The notes beneath the pieces are model-generated. The model worked only from the letters and a program-made list of their open reading frames with translations, was not told where the DNA came from and searched no databases. Positions 7,926 to 15,695 of a stretch of 64,000 bases of DNA are shown here, one piece after another (within the stretch, counting starts at the first letter, position 1; each line of letters opens with the position of its first letter). Made by a program: the position numbers and the translations under genes. Origin of the DNA: Pseudonocardia sp. DSM 110487 (GTDB lineage Bacteria; Actinomycetota; Actinomycetes; Mycobacteriales; Pseudonocardiaceae); assembly GCF_019468565.1 (NCBI RefSeq), contig NZ_CP080521.1, positions 2,790,001 through 2,854,000 on the forward strand, given 5' to 3'.

Positions 7926-9278
7926 ATGGACGGCACCCTCCCGCTGATCGTCACCGCGATCCTGCTGGTCCCGCTCGCAGGGCTGTTCGCCGCCGCCGAC
8001 GCGGCCCTCAACACCGTGTCGCGCGCCCGTGTCGACGCGCTCGTGCGCGCCGGCCGCCCCGGCTCGCGCGCGCTCGCCGCCGTCGCCGCCGACCGCCCCC
8101 GGCACGTCAACCTGCTCCTGCTGCTGCGGCTCGCCGCCGAGACCGCCGCCACCGTGCTGCTCGCGATCGCGCTGATCCAGATCTACGACCGGGACTGGGC
8201 GGGCGGGCTCACCGCAGGCGCGATCATGGTCGTGGTCAGCTACGTGCTCATCGGTGTCGGCCCGCGCACGCTCGGCCGCCAGCACCCCTACCGCATCGGC
8301 ATGCTCGTCGCGGCGCCCGTCCGCGCGCTCGCCACGCTGCTCGGCCCGCTCACCAAGCTGCTGATCCTCGTCGGCAACGCGATCACGCCCGGCCAGGGGT
8401 TCCGGCAGGGCCCGTTCTCCTCCGAGGTGGAGCTGCGCGAGCTCGTCGACATGGCGAGCACGAGCGGCGTCGTCGACGAGGACGAGCGCCAGATGATCCA
8501 CTCCGTGTTCGAGCTGGGCGACACGCTGGTGCGCGAGGTGATGGTGCCGCGCCCCGACGTCGTGTGGACCGACCGTGACACGCCCGTCGACAAGGTGCTG
8601 CGGCTCGCCCTCAAGAGCGGGTACTCCCGGATCCCGGTGCTCGGGGAGAACATCGACGACATCATCGGTGTCGCCTACCTCAAGGACCTCGTGCGCGCGC
8701 AGGTCGAGACGCCGGACGCCCCGCTGGCCGAGGTGATGCGGCCCGCTGTGCTCGTGCCCGACACCAAGCGGGTCGACGAGCTGCTCAAGGAGATGCAGGC
8801 GGCGCGCAACCACATGGCGATCGTGGTGGACGAGTACGGCGGCACCGCGGGCGTCGTCACCATCGAGGACATCCTCGAGGAGATCGTCGGGGAGATCACC
8901 GACGAGTACGACACCGAGGAGGTGCCCGACGTCCAGGAGCTGGAGGAGGGACGCCTCCGGGTGTCGGCGCGCCTGCCCGTCGAGGACCTCCTCGAGCTCT
9001 TCGCAGGCCCCGACGGACCGGCGGGGCAGGAGGACGACCTGGGCGAGGTGCTCGCCGCCGCCGACGTCGACACCGTCGGCGGGCTGCTCGCCCAGCAGCT
9101 CGGCCGCGTGCCGCTGCCCGGGGCAGAGACCGAGGTGGCCGGGCTGCGGCTGCTGGCCGAGGGCGGCAAGGACGCCCGCGGCCGGGTGCGGATCAATACG
9201 GTGCTCGTGGAGCCCGTCGACAAGCCGGCGCCGGACGACGCCGAACAGCGGGAGGAGAGCGATGCCCGACCAGGGTGA
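7926..9278 (+). CDS. CNNM/CorC-type CBS-domain membrane protein
   Basis: A 450-residue protein of the hemolysin C/CNNM family. An N-terminal DUF21 membrane domain (about residues 1-145) has the typical small-residue helix GLFAAADAALNTVSRARVDAL. A tandem CBS pair follows at about 200-325, with EVMVPRPDVVWTD and RNHMAIVVDEYGGTAGVVT. A CorC_HlyC domain lies near 340-435. Family members are linked to Mg2+/Co2+ efflux or homeostasis. Its place between ybeY and the deaminase-like gene is conserved in mycobacteria. Its last 17 bases overlap the next gene, suggesting coupling. Confidence 0.9.
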   Translation: MDGTLPLIVTAILLVPLAGLFAAADAALNTVSRARVDALVRAGRPGSRALAAVAADRPRHVNLLLLLRLAAETAATVLLAIALIQIYDRDWAGGLTAGAIMVVVSYVLIGVGPRTLGRQHPYRIGMLVAAPVRALATLLGPLTKLLILVGNAITPGQGFRQGPFSSEVELRELVDMASTSGVVDEDERQMIHSVFELGDTLVREVMVPRPDVVWTDRDTPVDKVLRLALKSGYSRIPVLGENIDDIIGVAYLKDLVRAQVETPDAPLAEVMRPAVLVPDTKRVDELLKEMQAARNHMAIVVDEYGGTAGVVTIEDILEEIVGEITDEYDTEEVPDVQELEEGRLRVSARLPVEDLLELFAGPDGPAGQEDDLGEVLAAADVDTVGGLLAQQLGRVPLPGAETEVAGLRLLAEGGKDARGRVRINTVLVEPVDKPAPDDAEQREESDARPG

Positions 9279-9630
9279 CCCTGTGACGCTTGATGCCGAG
9301 GACGCAAAGATCGTCACGCTGGCGCGGTCGGCCCGGGCGCGTACTGGCGCCGCGGAGGGGGCCGCCGTCCGTGACACGGACGGGCGCACCTACGCCGCAG
9401 CCACCGTCGCGCTGCCGTCGCTCACGCTCACCGCGCTGCAGGCCGCCGTCGCCGCCGCGGTGTCCAGCGGCGCACCCGGGCTGGAGGCGGCCGCCGTCGT
9501 CACCGGGGGCGGGACCGTCGACGCGGCCTCGCTGGCCGCCGTGCGTGACCTCGCTCCGTCCGCATACGTCCTGCGTGCTGACCAGTCCGGCACCGTCGTC
9601 GAGATCCACACACCGGAGACCGCTTCATGA
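9262..9630 (+). CDS. cytidine-deaminase-like protein lacking zinc ligands
   Basis: A 122-residue protein in the slot held by the Rv2365c-type protein beside era. The outline resembles cytidine deaminase: a basic helix ARSARARTG, the strand AAVRDTDGRTYAAATVALPSL, then a helix TLTALQAAVAAAVSSG where the enzyme would carry its first ligand set. No Cys is present anywhere, and neither the C/H-AE nor the PCxxC motif exists, so classical zinc-dependent deamination is very unlikely. It overlaps the CBS gene by 17 bases and lhgO as ATGA. It may be a structural or regulatory relic; its function is unknown. Confidence 0.75.
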   Translation: MPDQGDPVTLDAEDAKIVTLARSARARTGAAEGAAVRDTDGRTYAAATVALPSLTLTALQAAVAAAVSSGAPGLEAAAVVTGGGTVDAASLAAVRDLAPSAYVLRADQSGTVVEIHTPETAS

Positions 9631-10856
9631 GCACCCCCTCGTTCGACGTCGTCGTGGTCGGCGGCGGCATCGTCGGCCTCGCCACCGCTCACGCCGTGGC
9701 CCGCACCGGGCGTTCCGTCGCCGTCGTCGAGCGCGAGCCGCAGCTCGCCCGCCACCAGACCGGCAACAACTCCAACGTCATCCACTCCGGGCTCTACTAC
9801 GCCCCCGGTGGCTACAAGGCGCGCCTCGCGGTGGCCGGGTGCGCCGAGACCGTGGCGTTCTGCCGCGAACACGACCTGCCGCACGAGGTCACCGGCAAGC
9901 TGGTGGTCGCCACCGATCCGGAGGAGCTGCCGCGGATGGCGGAGCTCAAGCGGCGCGGCGACGCCAACGGCGTCGAGAACCACGAGCTGGACCAGGCCGG
10001 CATGCGCGAGCACGAGCCGCACGTCCGCGGCATCGCCGCCCTGTACGTCCCGTCGACCGGCATCACCGACTACCGCGTGATCGCGGAGAAGATCGGCGAG
10101 CTCGTCGCGAAGGAGGGTGGCGAGATCCACCTGAACCGGCCGGTGCTCGGGATCGCGCGCCGGGCCGACGACGTCGTGGTGCGCACCGCGACCGGCGATC
10201 TCCTCGGCAAGCAGGTCGTCGTGTGCGCCGGGCTGCGCTGCGACGAGGTCGCGAAGGCCGCGGGCGCCGACCCGGGTGTGCGGATCATCCCGTTCCGCGG
10301 CGAGTACACCGGCTTCAGCGACCGGGCCGCCGACCTCGTCAAGGGCCTGATCTACCCGGTGCCCGACCCGGCGTTCCCGTTCCTGGGCGTGCACGCCACC
10401 CGCGGCATCGACGGGCACGTGCACGCAGGCCCGAACGCGGTGCTCGCGCTCGCCCGCGAGGGCTACTCATGGGGCGTGGTCAAGCCCAAGGAGTTCCTGC
10501 AGACGATCACCTACCCGGGCATGATCAAGGTTGCGCAGCGGCACTGGAAGTACGGGTTCGGCGAGATGCACCGATCGCTCTCGCGCAAGGCGATGGTCAA
10601 GCAGATCCAGCGGATGCTGCCCGACGTCCGCGCCGAGGACCTGCACCGCGCGGGTGCCGGCGTGCGCGCCCAGGCGGTGAAGGCCGACGGCACGCTCGTC
10701 GACGACTTCCTGTTCGTCGAGCAGGGGTCGGGTGCCGGCTCCGTCCTGCACGTGCTGAACGCCCCCTCGCCCGCCGCCACCGCGGCGCTGCCGATCGGCC
10801 GGGAGATCCTCGAGAAGCTCACCGGTGAGAAGCTCGCACCCCTGACGGCGTCGTGA
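9627..10856 (+). CDS. lhgO: L-2-hydroxyglutarate oxidase
   Basis: A 409-residue DAO-fold flavoprotein with the N-terminal dinucleotide motif VVVGGGIVGLATAHAVA and the LhgO signature RHQTGNNSNVIHSGLYY near residue 50. A second conserved run, HATRGIDGHVHAGPNAVLAL, lies near residue 255. Family members oxidise L-2-hydroxyglutarate to 2-oxoglutarate and pass electrons to the quinone pool, repairing a side product of central metabolism. The ATG overlaps the previous stop (ATGA), and the stop overlaps the era start, so the gene sits inside the era operon. I know of no functional link to Era. Confidence 0.88.
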   Translation: MSTPSFDVVVVGGGIVGLATAHAVARTGRSVAVVEREPQLARHQTGNNSNVIHSGLYYAPGGYKARLAVAGCAETVAFCREHDLPHEVTGKLVVATDPEELPRMAELKRRGDANGVENHELDQAGMREHEPHVRGIAALYVPSTGITDYRVIAEKIGELVAKEGGEIHLNRPVLGIARRADDVVVRTATGDLLGKQVVVCAGLRCDEVAKAAGADPGVRIIPFRGEYTGFSDRAADLVKGLIYPVPDPAFPFLGVHATRGIDGHVHAGPNAVLALAREGYSWGVVKPKEFLQTITYPGMIKVAQRHWKYGFGEMHRSLSRKAMVKQIQRMLPDVRAEDLHRAGAGVRAQAVKADGTLVDDFLFVEQGSGAGSVLHVLNAPSPAATAALPIGREILEKLTGEKLAPLTAS

Positions 10857-11770
10857 CCGGCTTCGCGCAGGTCCCGGACGGCTTCCGGTCCGGGTTCGCC
10901 TGCTTCGTCGGGCGGCCCAACGCGGGCAAGTCGACGCTGACCAACGCGCTGATCGGGCAGAAGATCGCGATCACCTCCAGCCGCCCGCAGACCACGCGGC
11001 ACGCGATCCGCGGCATCCTGCACCGAAAGGACGCCCAGCTCGTCGTCGTCGACACGCCGGGCCTGCACAAGCCACGCACGCTGCTGGGCAGCCGGCTCAA
11101 CGACGTCGTGCGCGAGACGTGGGCGGAGGTCGACGTGATCGGCTTCTGCGTGCCCGCCGACCAACCGGTGGGCCGCGGTGACGAGTTCATCGTGAACGAG
11201 CTGCGCTCGGTGGCGGCCCGCACGCCCGTGTTCGGCATCGTCACGAAGACGGACAAGGCGCAGCCCGACCAGGTCGCCGAGCGGCTCACGCAGATGGCGG
11301 GGCTCATGGAGTTCGCGGAGGTCCTGCCGTGCTCGGCCGTCCGCGGCTTCCAGGTCGACCTCCTCGCCGACCTGCTCGTCGCCCGCCTCCCCGAGGGCCC
11401 GCCGCTCTACCCGGACGGCGAGCTCACCGACGAGCCGGAGGAGACGCTCGTCGCGGAGCTGATCCGCGAGGCCGCGCTCGAAGGTGTGCGCGACGAGCTG
11501 CCGCACTCCATCGCCGTCGTGATCGAGGAGATGGTGCCGCGCGAAGGCCGGGACGACCTGCTGGACGTGCACGCCAACCTCTACGTCGAGCGGTCCAGCC
11601 AGAAGGGCATCGTGATCGGCAAGGGCGGCGCGCGGCTGCGGCAGGTGGGCGCCGACGCGCGCCGCCAGATCGAGGCGCTGCTGGGCACGAGGATCTACCT
11701 CGATCTGCACGTGAAGATCGCCAAGGACTGGCAGCGGGACCCGAGGCAGCTGCGCAAGCTGGGCTTCTGA
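10853..11770 (+). CDS. era: GTPase Era
   Basis: A 305-residue Era with an N-terminal GTPase domain and a C-terminal KH domain. Visible motifs are G1 GRPNAGKS (residues 20-27), G3 DTPG near 65 and G4 TKTD near 128, in place of the more usual NKxD. The KH core is VIGKGGARLRQVG near 258. Era binds the 3' end of 16S rRNA and assists 30S assembly, which fits the nearby ybeY. The GTG start overlaps the lhgO stop by 4 bases. A short tandem repeat follows the gene. Confidence 0.96.
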   Translation: MTGFAQVPDGFRSGFACFVGRPNAGKSTLTNALIGQKIAITSSRPQTTRHAIRGILHRKDAQLVVVDTPGLHKPRTLLGSRLNDVVRETWAEVDVIGFCVPADQPVGRGDEFIVNELRSVAARTPVFGIVTKTDKAQPDQVAERLTQMAGLMEFAEVLPCSAVRGFQVDLLADLLVARLPEGPPLYPDGELTDEPEETLVAELIREAALEGVRDELPHSIAVVIEEMVPREGRDDLLDVHANLYVERSSQKGIVIGKGGARLRQVGADARRQIEALLGTRIYLDLHVKIAKDWQRDPRQLRKLGF

Positions 11771-11782
11771 GGCGGGCGCCCC

Positions 11783-11848
11783 CGCGAGTCGCGCTGTTAG
11801 TGCACGCGAGTCGCGCTGTGAGTGCGGCTGAGTCGGGCTCCTGGCTCA
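11783..11848. repeat. 22-bp tandem repeat in the era-P450 gap
   Basis: Two near-identical 22-mers (11783-11804 and 11805-11826) begin CGCGAGTCGCGCTGT and differ at two positions. A third, decayed copy begins CTGAGTCGGGCTC at 11828 and runs into the stop codon of the convergent P450. It fills the tail-to-tail gap. Repeats containing GAGTCGCGCTGT occur, from memory, between genes of related actinomycetes; this was not checked. Confidence 0.7.
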
Positions 11849-13033
11849 GAGCGTGACGGGCAGCGCGGCCAGTCGCCAGGTGCCGCCGTCGGGCGCGCGC
11901 TGCACGTCGCCGGCGAGGGCGAGGCCGGGGGCGCGGCGCAGGAGCGCCGTGAGCGCCACCTGCGTCTGCACCCTGGCGAACGAGGCCCCCAGGCAGAAGT
12001 GCGGCCCGTGGGCGAAGCCGAGGTGGGCCGCGGAGCCGGTGCGGGTGATGTCGAGCGTGTCAGGGTCGGGAAACACCCGCGGGTCCCGGTTGGCCGCCGG
12101 GATCACGGCGGTGACCAGCCCGCCCTTCGCGATCGGCACGCCGGCCAGCTCGACGTCCTGCGCCGCGATCCGGGGGATCGTCAGCAGCTGAGGGCTGCAC
12201 CACCGGATCAGCTCGTCGACGGCCTGTGGCGCCAGGCCGGGATCGGCGCGGAGCGCGGCGAGCTGACCGGGGTGCGCGAGGAGCGCCTCGACGGAGTTGG
12301 CGATGAGGTTGCTCGGCGTCTGTCCGGCGAGGACGAGCAGCCAGACGAGGGCGACGAGTTCGACGTCGGTGAGCCGGTCGCCGTCCGCGGCGTGCGCGCG
12401 GACGAGGTCGGACACGATGTCGTCGCGTGGCTCGCGCCTGCGAGCCTCGACCGCGGCCTTGGCGTCGCGGACGATCTCGGAGAACGCCGCGGCGAACTCC
12501 GCAACCGCACCGGCCGAGATCGCCGCGCCGTACCGCAGCCACCGCGGACGATCTTCGTCGGGAATGCCGACGAGCTCGCACATCACCGCCATCGGCAGGG
12601 GCTGCGCAACATGGGTGAGCAGGTCGGCGGCGCCGGCCGTGGCCTGCTTGGCCAGGTCGTCGAGGAGCTCCTCGACGATCGGTTCGATCCGGGGCCGGAA
12701 CTCGGCCGCCCGCCGCGCGGTGAACGCCGGTGCCACGAGCTTGCGCAGCCGAACGTGATTGGGGCCCTCCATTTCCTGCACGGTGTGCAGGTAGGGCAGC
12801 AGGTCGTCGGAGACCTCCAGCCGGAAGGCGTAGCTCGCGGGGCTGAGCGCGAAGCGTGACGGGTCGGAGAGCATCGCCCGCGCCTCGGCGTGGCGCAGCA
12901 CGCCCCACATCGGCGGCATCCCCGGGGCGTGCAGCCGGGCTATCGCTGAGCGCTCCCGCGCCGGTCCGTAGGCGGTGAAGGGGTCGTTCAGTACGGCTGG
13001 GTCGGTGAGGTCGATCTCGGGCAGGTCAGGCAA
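11846..13033 (-). CDS. cytochrome P450 with altered I-helix motif
   Basis: A 395-residue bacterial class I P450. The heme loop is FAHGPHFCLGASFAR with Cys347 as the axial ligand; the K-helix ExxR is ELIR. The I-helix reads LAGQTPSN where most P450s have AGxE/DT, so the acid-alcohol pair used for oxygen activation is replaced by Thr and Pro. No ferredoxin or reductase gene is adjacent. The gene is divergent from a TetR regulator across 90 bases that hold a perfect 7-7-7 dyad, so it is probably that regulator's target. The substrate is unknown. Confidence 0.9.
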   Translation of the reverse strand: MPDLPEIDLTDPAVLNDPFTAYGPARERSAIARLHAPGMPPMWGVLRHAEARAMLSDPSRFALSPASYAFRLEVSDDLLPYLHTVQEMEGPNHVRLRKLVAPAFTARRAAEFRPRIEPIVEELLDDLAKQATAGAADLLTHVAQPLPMAVMCELVGIPDEDRPRWLRYGAAISAGAVAEFAAAFSEIVRDAKAAVEARRREPRDDIVSDLVRAHAADGDRLTDVELVALVWLLVLAGQTPSNLIANSVEALLAHPGQLAALRADPGLAPQAVDELIRWCSPQLLTIPRIAAQDVELAGVPIAKGGLVTAVIPAANRDPRVFPDPDTLDITRTGSAAHLGFAHGPHFCLGASFARVQTQVALTALLRRAPGLALAGDVQRAPDGGTWRLAALPVTL

Positions 13034-13053
13034 CGGATCTCCAGATGCTGCTA

Positions 13054-13074
13054 TCAGATGTTCTCGTCATCTGA
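13054..13074. promoter_or_regulatory. 21-bp perfect dyad, candidate TetR operator
   Basis: TCAGATG (13054-13060) and CATCTGA (13068-13074) are perfect inverted 7-bp arms around the 7-base spacer TTCTCGT. A further CAGATG half-site lies at 13042. The dyad sits centrally between the divergent P450 and TetR starts, the usual place for a local TetR-family operator. Confidence 0.7.
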
Positions 13075-13123
13075 ATGATGACCGTAGCATCGCGGCTCGA
13101 GTTGCGGCAACGACGGGAGGGCG

Positions 13124-14200
13124 ATGGCTCGCCTCACGAGGGCGCAGGCACAGGAGCGCACCCGCGAGCGGGTGCTGGCGGCTGCCCGCACCGAGTTCGT
13201 CGAACGCGGCTTCCGCGACGCCAAGATCGACGTCATCGCCGAGCGCGCGGAGCTGACGAGGGGCGCGGTCTACTCGAACTTCCCGGGCAAGCGAGCCCTC
13301 TACCTCGCCGTGCTCGCCGCGGAGGCGGAGCGGGCGCCGATCCCGGAAGTGGTCGCGGGCACGACGGCGCGCACCGCGCTCGGCGCGTTCGCGAGGGCAT
13401 GGGCCGGGCGGATGCCCCTCCCGTCGGACGACCCGGACGGCACGGTCCCGCTCGGCGCCGACCTCCTGCCGGAGGTATTGGCCGACGAGCGCATGCGCAC
13501 GCCGTTCGCCCAGCTCATGGCCCTCGACGCGATCCTGCTCGGGCTCGCTCTCGAGCAGATGCACGGGCCGTCGGCGGCAGGCCGCCGGGTGCGTGCGGCC
13601 GAGGTCGCGCTCACCACGCTGCACGGTGCGAGCCAGCTGGCTGCCGCCGCTCCGGGGTTCGCCGACCCGTTCGACGTCGTCAGCGCCTGCGAAGGGCTCT
13701 CCGACCTCGAGCTCGGCAGCGGGCGGGGGGACGAGTGGGCCCCGCCCCACCTGCCGTACGTGCCCCGCGCACGCCCGGCAGGCCGGCCGTGGGAGCCGCC
13801 CGCGGCGATCGACGCCGTACGGGGTACCGCGGCCCGCCTCACCGGCGACGGCGTCGTCGCGGTGCTCGGCCTGCACCGGCTCGTGGCCGTCGAGGAGGCG
13901 GTGCGGGCCGCGCCGCCCGGCTCGGTCGTCACCGCGGTGCTGGTCTCCGGTGAGCCCGGCGAGCTGGCCTCACTCGCCCGGCTCGTGGTCGCGGACGTCT
14001 GCCGCTGCATCCGGCTCGCGTTCCCCGAGTCGGCGTGGCCCCGGCTCCAGGTCGTGCACGACGAGACGGGAGCCGTGGCGGCGGCCGCGGGGGAGCGGGT
14101 CGTCAGCGACGCCACCGAGGTCGCCGTCCGCGTCGCGGGCCGCCGGATCGTGGCCCACGCCGAGGGACGGGGAGCCTGCCACGCCGCCGCCTCGGCGTGA
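13124..14200 (+). CDS. TetR-family regulator with extended C-terminus
   Basis: A 358-residue regulator, much longer than the usual ~200. The N-terminal HTH spans about residues 12-60 (ERTRERVLAAARTEFVERGF, then LTRGAVYSNFPGKRALY). Residues ~65-205 look like a normal ligand-binding domain. An extra ~140 residues follow (PYVPRARPAGRPWEPPAAID onward), with strands VVAVLGLHRLVAVEEAV and SVVTAVLVSG that suggest a separate alpha/beta domain. ATG 13124 follows GGGAGG by 3 bases. It is divergent from the P450 and probably represses it and itself. The role of the extra domain is unknown. Confidence 0.88.
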   Translation: MARLTRAQAQERTRERVLAAARTEFVERGFRDAKIDVIAERAELTRGAVYSNFPGKRALYLAVLAAEAERAPIPEVVAGTTARTALGAFARAWAGRMPLPSDDPDGTVPLGADLLPEVLADERMRTPFAQLMALDAILLGLALEQMHGPSAAGRRVRAAEVALTTLHGASQLAAAAPGFADPFDVVSACEGLSDLELGSGRGDEWAPPHLPYVPRARPAGRPWEPPAAIDAVRGTAARLTGDGVVAVLGLHRLVAVEEAVRAAPPGSVVTAVLVSGEPGELASLARLVVADVCRCIRLAFPESAWPRLQVVHDETGAVAAAAGERVVSDATEVAVRVAGRRIVAHAEGRGACHAAASA

Positions 14201-14206
14201 CGTTGT

Positions 14207-14986
14207 TCACGCCGTCTTCACCATTCCGCCGTCGATCACCAGGTCCGACCCGCTCATGTTGGGCACGCGCCCGGAGGCGAGCAGCACCACGAGCGCCGCG
14301 ATCTCCTCCGGCTCGGTGAACCGGCCGGTCGTCACCCCGAGCATCGCCGGGAGCCGGTCGGGGACGTCCTCCGGTGCGATGCCCGCCCGCCGCGCGAGCG
14401 CGTCGCCGGGGCCGCCCTCGGCCCGCCACACGTCGGTCAACACCGGGCCGGGGGAGATGGTGTTCACCCGCAGCCCGCGGCCGGCGAACTCCTCGGCGAG
14501 CGCCTTGCCCAGGTTCGCCAACGCCGCCTTGGCGGCCGACAGGGCGACCAGGCGCGGCTGCGCAAGGCGGGCGTTGATCGAACCGATGTTGATCACCGCG
14601 CCCCTGCGCTCGAGGAGGCTCGGGAGCGCCTCTCGCGTCGCGCGGACGGCCGACAGGAACGCCAGGTCGAACGTGTGCCGCCACGCGTCGTCGTCGAGCT
14701 CCAGGAACCCACCGGCGGGTGTCGAGGTGCCCGCGACGTTGTTGACGAGCAGGTCGACTCTGCCGTGCCGGTCGATCGCGTGCCGCACGAGGAGCGCGGG
14801 CCCCTCCGGGGTCGAGAGGTCCACCTCGAGCGCCTCCGGTGTGGCCACGCGCAAGGCGTCGGTGACGGTGCGGCTGCCGGCGACCACCGTGAACCCGTCG
14901 TCGACGAGCGCCCGCACGATCGCGAGCCCGATCCCCCTCCCCGCCCCGGTGACCACCGCCAGGCGCGCACCATTCGTCGTCACCAC
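14207..14986 (-). CDS. SDR-family oxidoreductase lacking the catalytic Tyr
   Basis: A 259-residue classical short-chain dehydrogenase fold. The cofactor motif GAGRGIG lies near residues 14-20, NNVAG replaces NNAG near 85, the catalytic Ser is at 136 in NIGSINA, and Lys is at 153. The residue four before Lys, exactly 13 after Ser, is Leu149 (LSAAK), where the family has Tyr of YxxxK. Normal proton transfer should be lost unless another residue substitutes. It is divergent from a MerR regulator over a short gap with a TGAAC/GTTCA dyad. Function is unknown; it may be non-catalytic or act differently. Confidence 0.85.
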   Translation of the reverse strand: MVTTNGARLAVVTGAGRGIGLAIVRALVDDGFTVVAGSRTVTDALRVATPEALEVDLSTPEGPALLVRHAIDRHGRVDLLVNNVAGTSTPAGGFLELDDDAWRHTFDLAFLSAVRATREALPSLLERRGAVINIGSINARLAQPRLVALSAAKAALANLGKALAEEFAGRGLRVNTISPGPVLTDVWRAEGGPGDALARRAGIAPEDVPDRLPAMLGVTTGRFTEPEEIAALVVLLASGRVPNMSGSDLVIDGGMVKTA

Positions 14987-15035
14987 GATCCTCCAACCGC
15001 TCGCACATGATCTCTTCCACAGCGAGCCTGCAGGT

Positions 15036-15049
15036 TGAACTACGGTTCA
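15036..15049. promoter_or_regulatory. TGAAC-4-GTTCA dyad upstream of the MerR gene
   Basis: Perfect 5-bp arms (15036-15040 and 15045-15049) enclose TACG, 5 bases before the chosen MerR ATG and in the divergent SDR-merR gap. MerR-family regulators bind dyads between promoter elements, so this is a candidate autoregulatory site. With the site so close to the start codon, the mRNA may be leaderless. Confidence 0.5.
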
Positions 15050-15054
15050 CGTCA

Positions 15055-15471
15055 ATGGCCGGACTGTCGATCTCCGAGCTGCGGGCCCGCACCGGGTTGG
15101 CGGCGTCGGCGCTGCGCTTCTACGAGCGCAAGGGCCTCCTGCGTGCCACGGGGCGCGTGGGAGGCAAACGGTTCTACGACGAGGGCGCCGTCGAGCGGGT
15201 CGCGTTCATCGACCTGCTCAAGCTGGCCGGGTTCACCCTGTCCGAGATCGCGGCGATCGTCCCCCCGGCCGGCGGAACCGCACCCGGCTGGCGAGCGATC
15301 GCGGTGGAGAAGCTGCGGCAGCTCGACGACCGCGTCCGGGAGATCGAGCGGGCCCGGACGGCGCTGCACGCCATGCTCGAGGCGCCGCACGACCGTCTCG
15401 ACGAGTGCCCCGAACACCACCGGATCCTCCGCGCGCACGCCGAGGAGCTCGCCACCGCGAAGCGAAGCTAG
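15055..15471 (+). CDS. MerR-family transcriptional regulator
   Basis: A 138-residue MerR regulator. The winged HTH at the N-terminus reads SISELRARTGLAASALRFYERKGLL and RVGGKRFYDEGAVERVAFI. A dimerisation coiled coil, VEKLRQLDDRVREIERARTAL, lies near residues 83-103. The tail has a single Cys in DECPEHHRI, so it lacks the SoxR four-Cys cluster. The ATG at 15055 starts at the family's usual first residues and leaves the upstream dyad noncoding; an in-frame ATG at 15007 would place the dyad inside the gene. It is divergent from the SDR gene, its likely target. The inducer is unknown. Confidence 0.88.
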   Translation: MAGLSISELRARTGLAASALRFYERKGLLRATGRVGGKRFYDEGAVERVAFIDLLKLAGFTLSEIAAIVPPAGGTAPGWRAIAVEKLRQLDDRVREIERARTALHAMLEAPHDRLDECPEHHRILRAHAEELATAKRS

Positions 15472-15477
15472 TGTCCC

Positions 15478-15495
15478 GAACCGGACTTCCGGTTC
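15478..15495 (+). terminator. short hairpin after merR
   Basis: A perfect 7-bp stem GAACCGG/CCGGTTC with an ACTT loop starts 6 bases after the merR stop. There is no U-tract. Terminator function is inferred from position. Confidence 0.4.
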
Positions 15496-15583
15496 TGGAT
15501 ACGAGGAGCTGTTCGGGAAGTCGGGGTGCGGGCTCGGCGGTACTGCAGCGGGATTTCGTGATCGCACGCGTTCGGCGCTGGCC

Positions 15584-15660
15584 GGGAACATGATCCGACG
15601 TTGCGGGTGTTCACGGTCGTGGGGACAGCCGTGGGCAACCGCTAGATCGGATCATGTCCC
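15584..15660 (-). repeat. ~75-bp palindromic repeat, copy R1
   Basis: The ends GGGAACATGATCCGA and TCGGATCATGTCCC are inverted arms with one mismatch. Read on the minus strand, the interior (CGGTTGCCCACGGCTG, then CCCCACGACC) nearly matches a stretch at 40849-40924. The element lies between merR and an orphan gene and has no open frame of note. It is the first of three copies seen in the window. Confidence 0.75.
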
Positions 15661-15695
15661 GCCGGGGCAGTGGTGCTGGTGGTGACCAACGCCTT

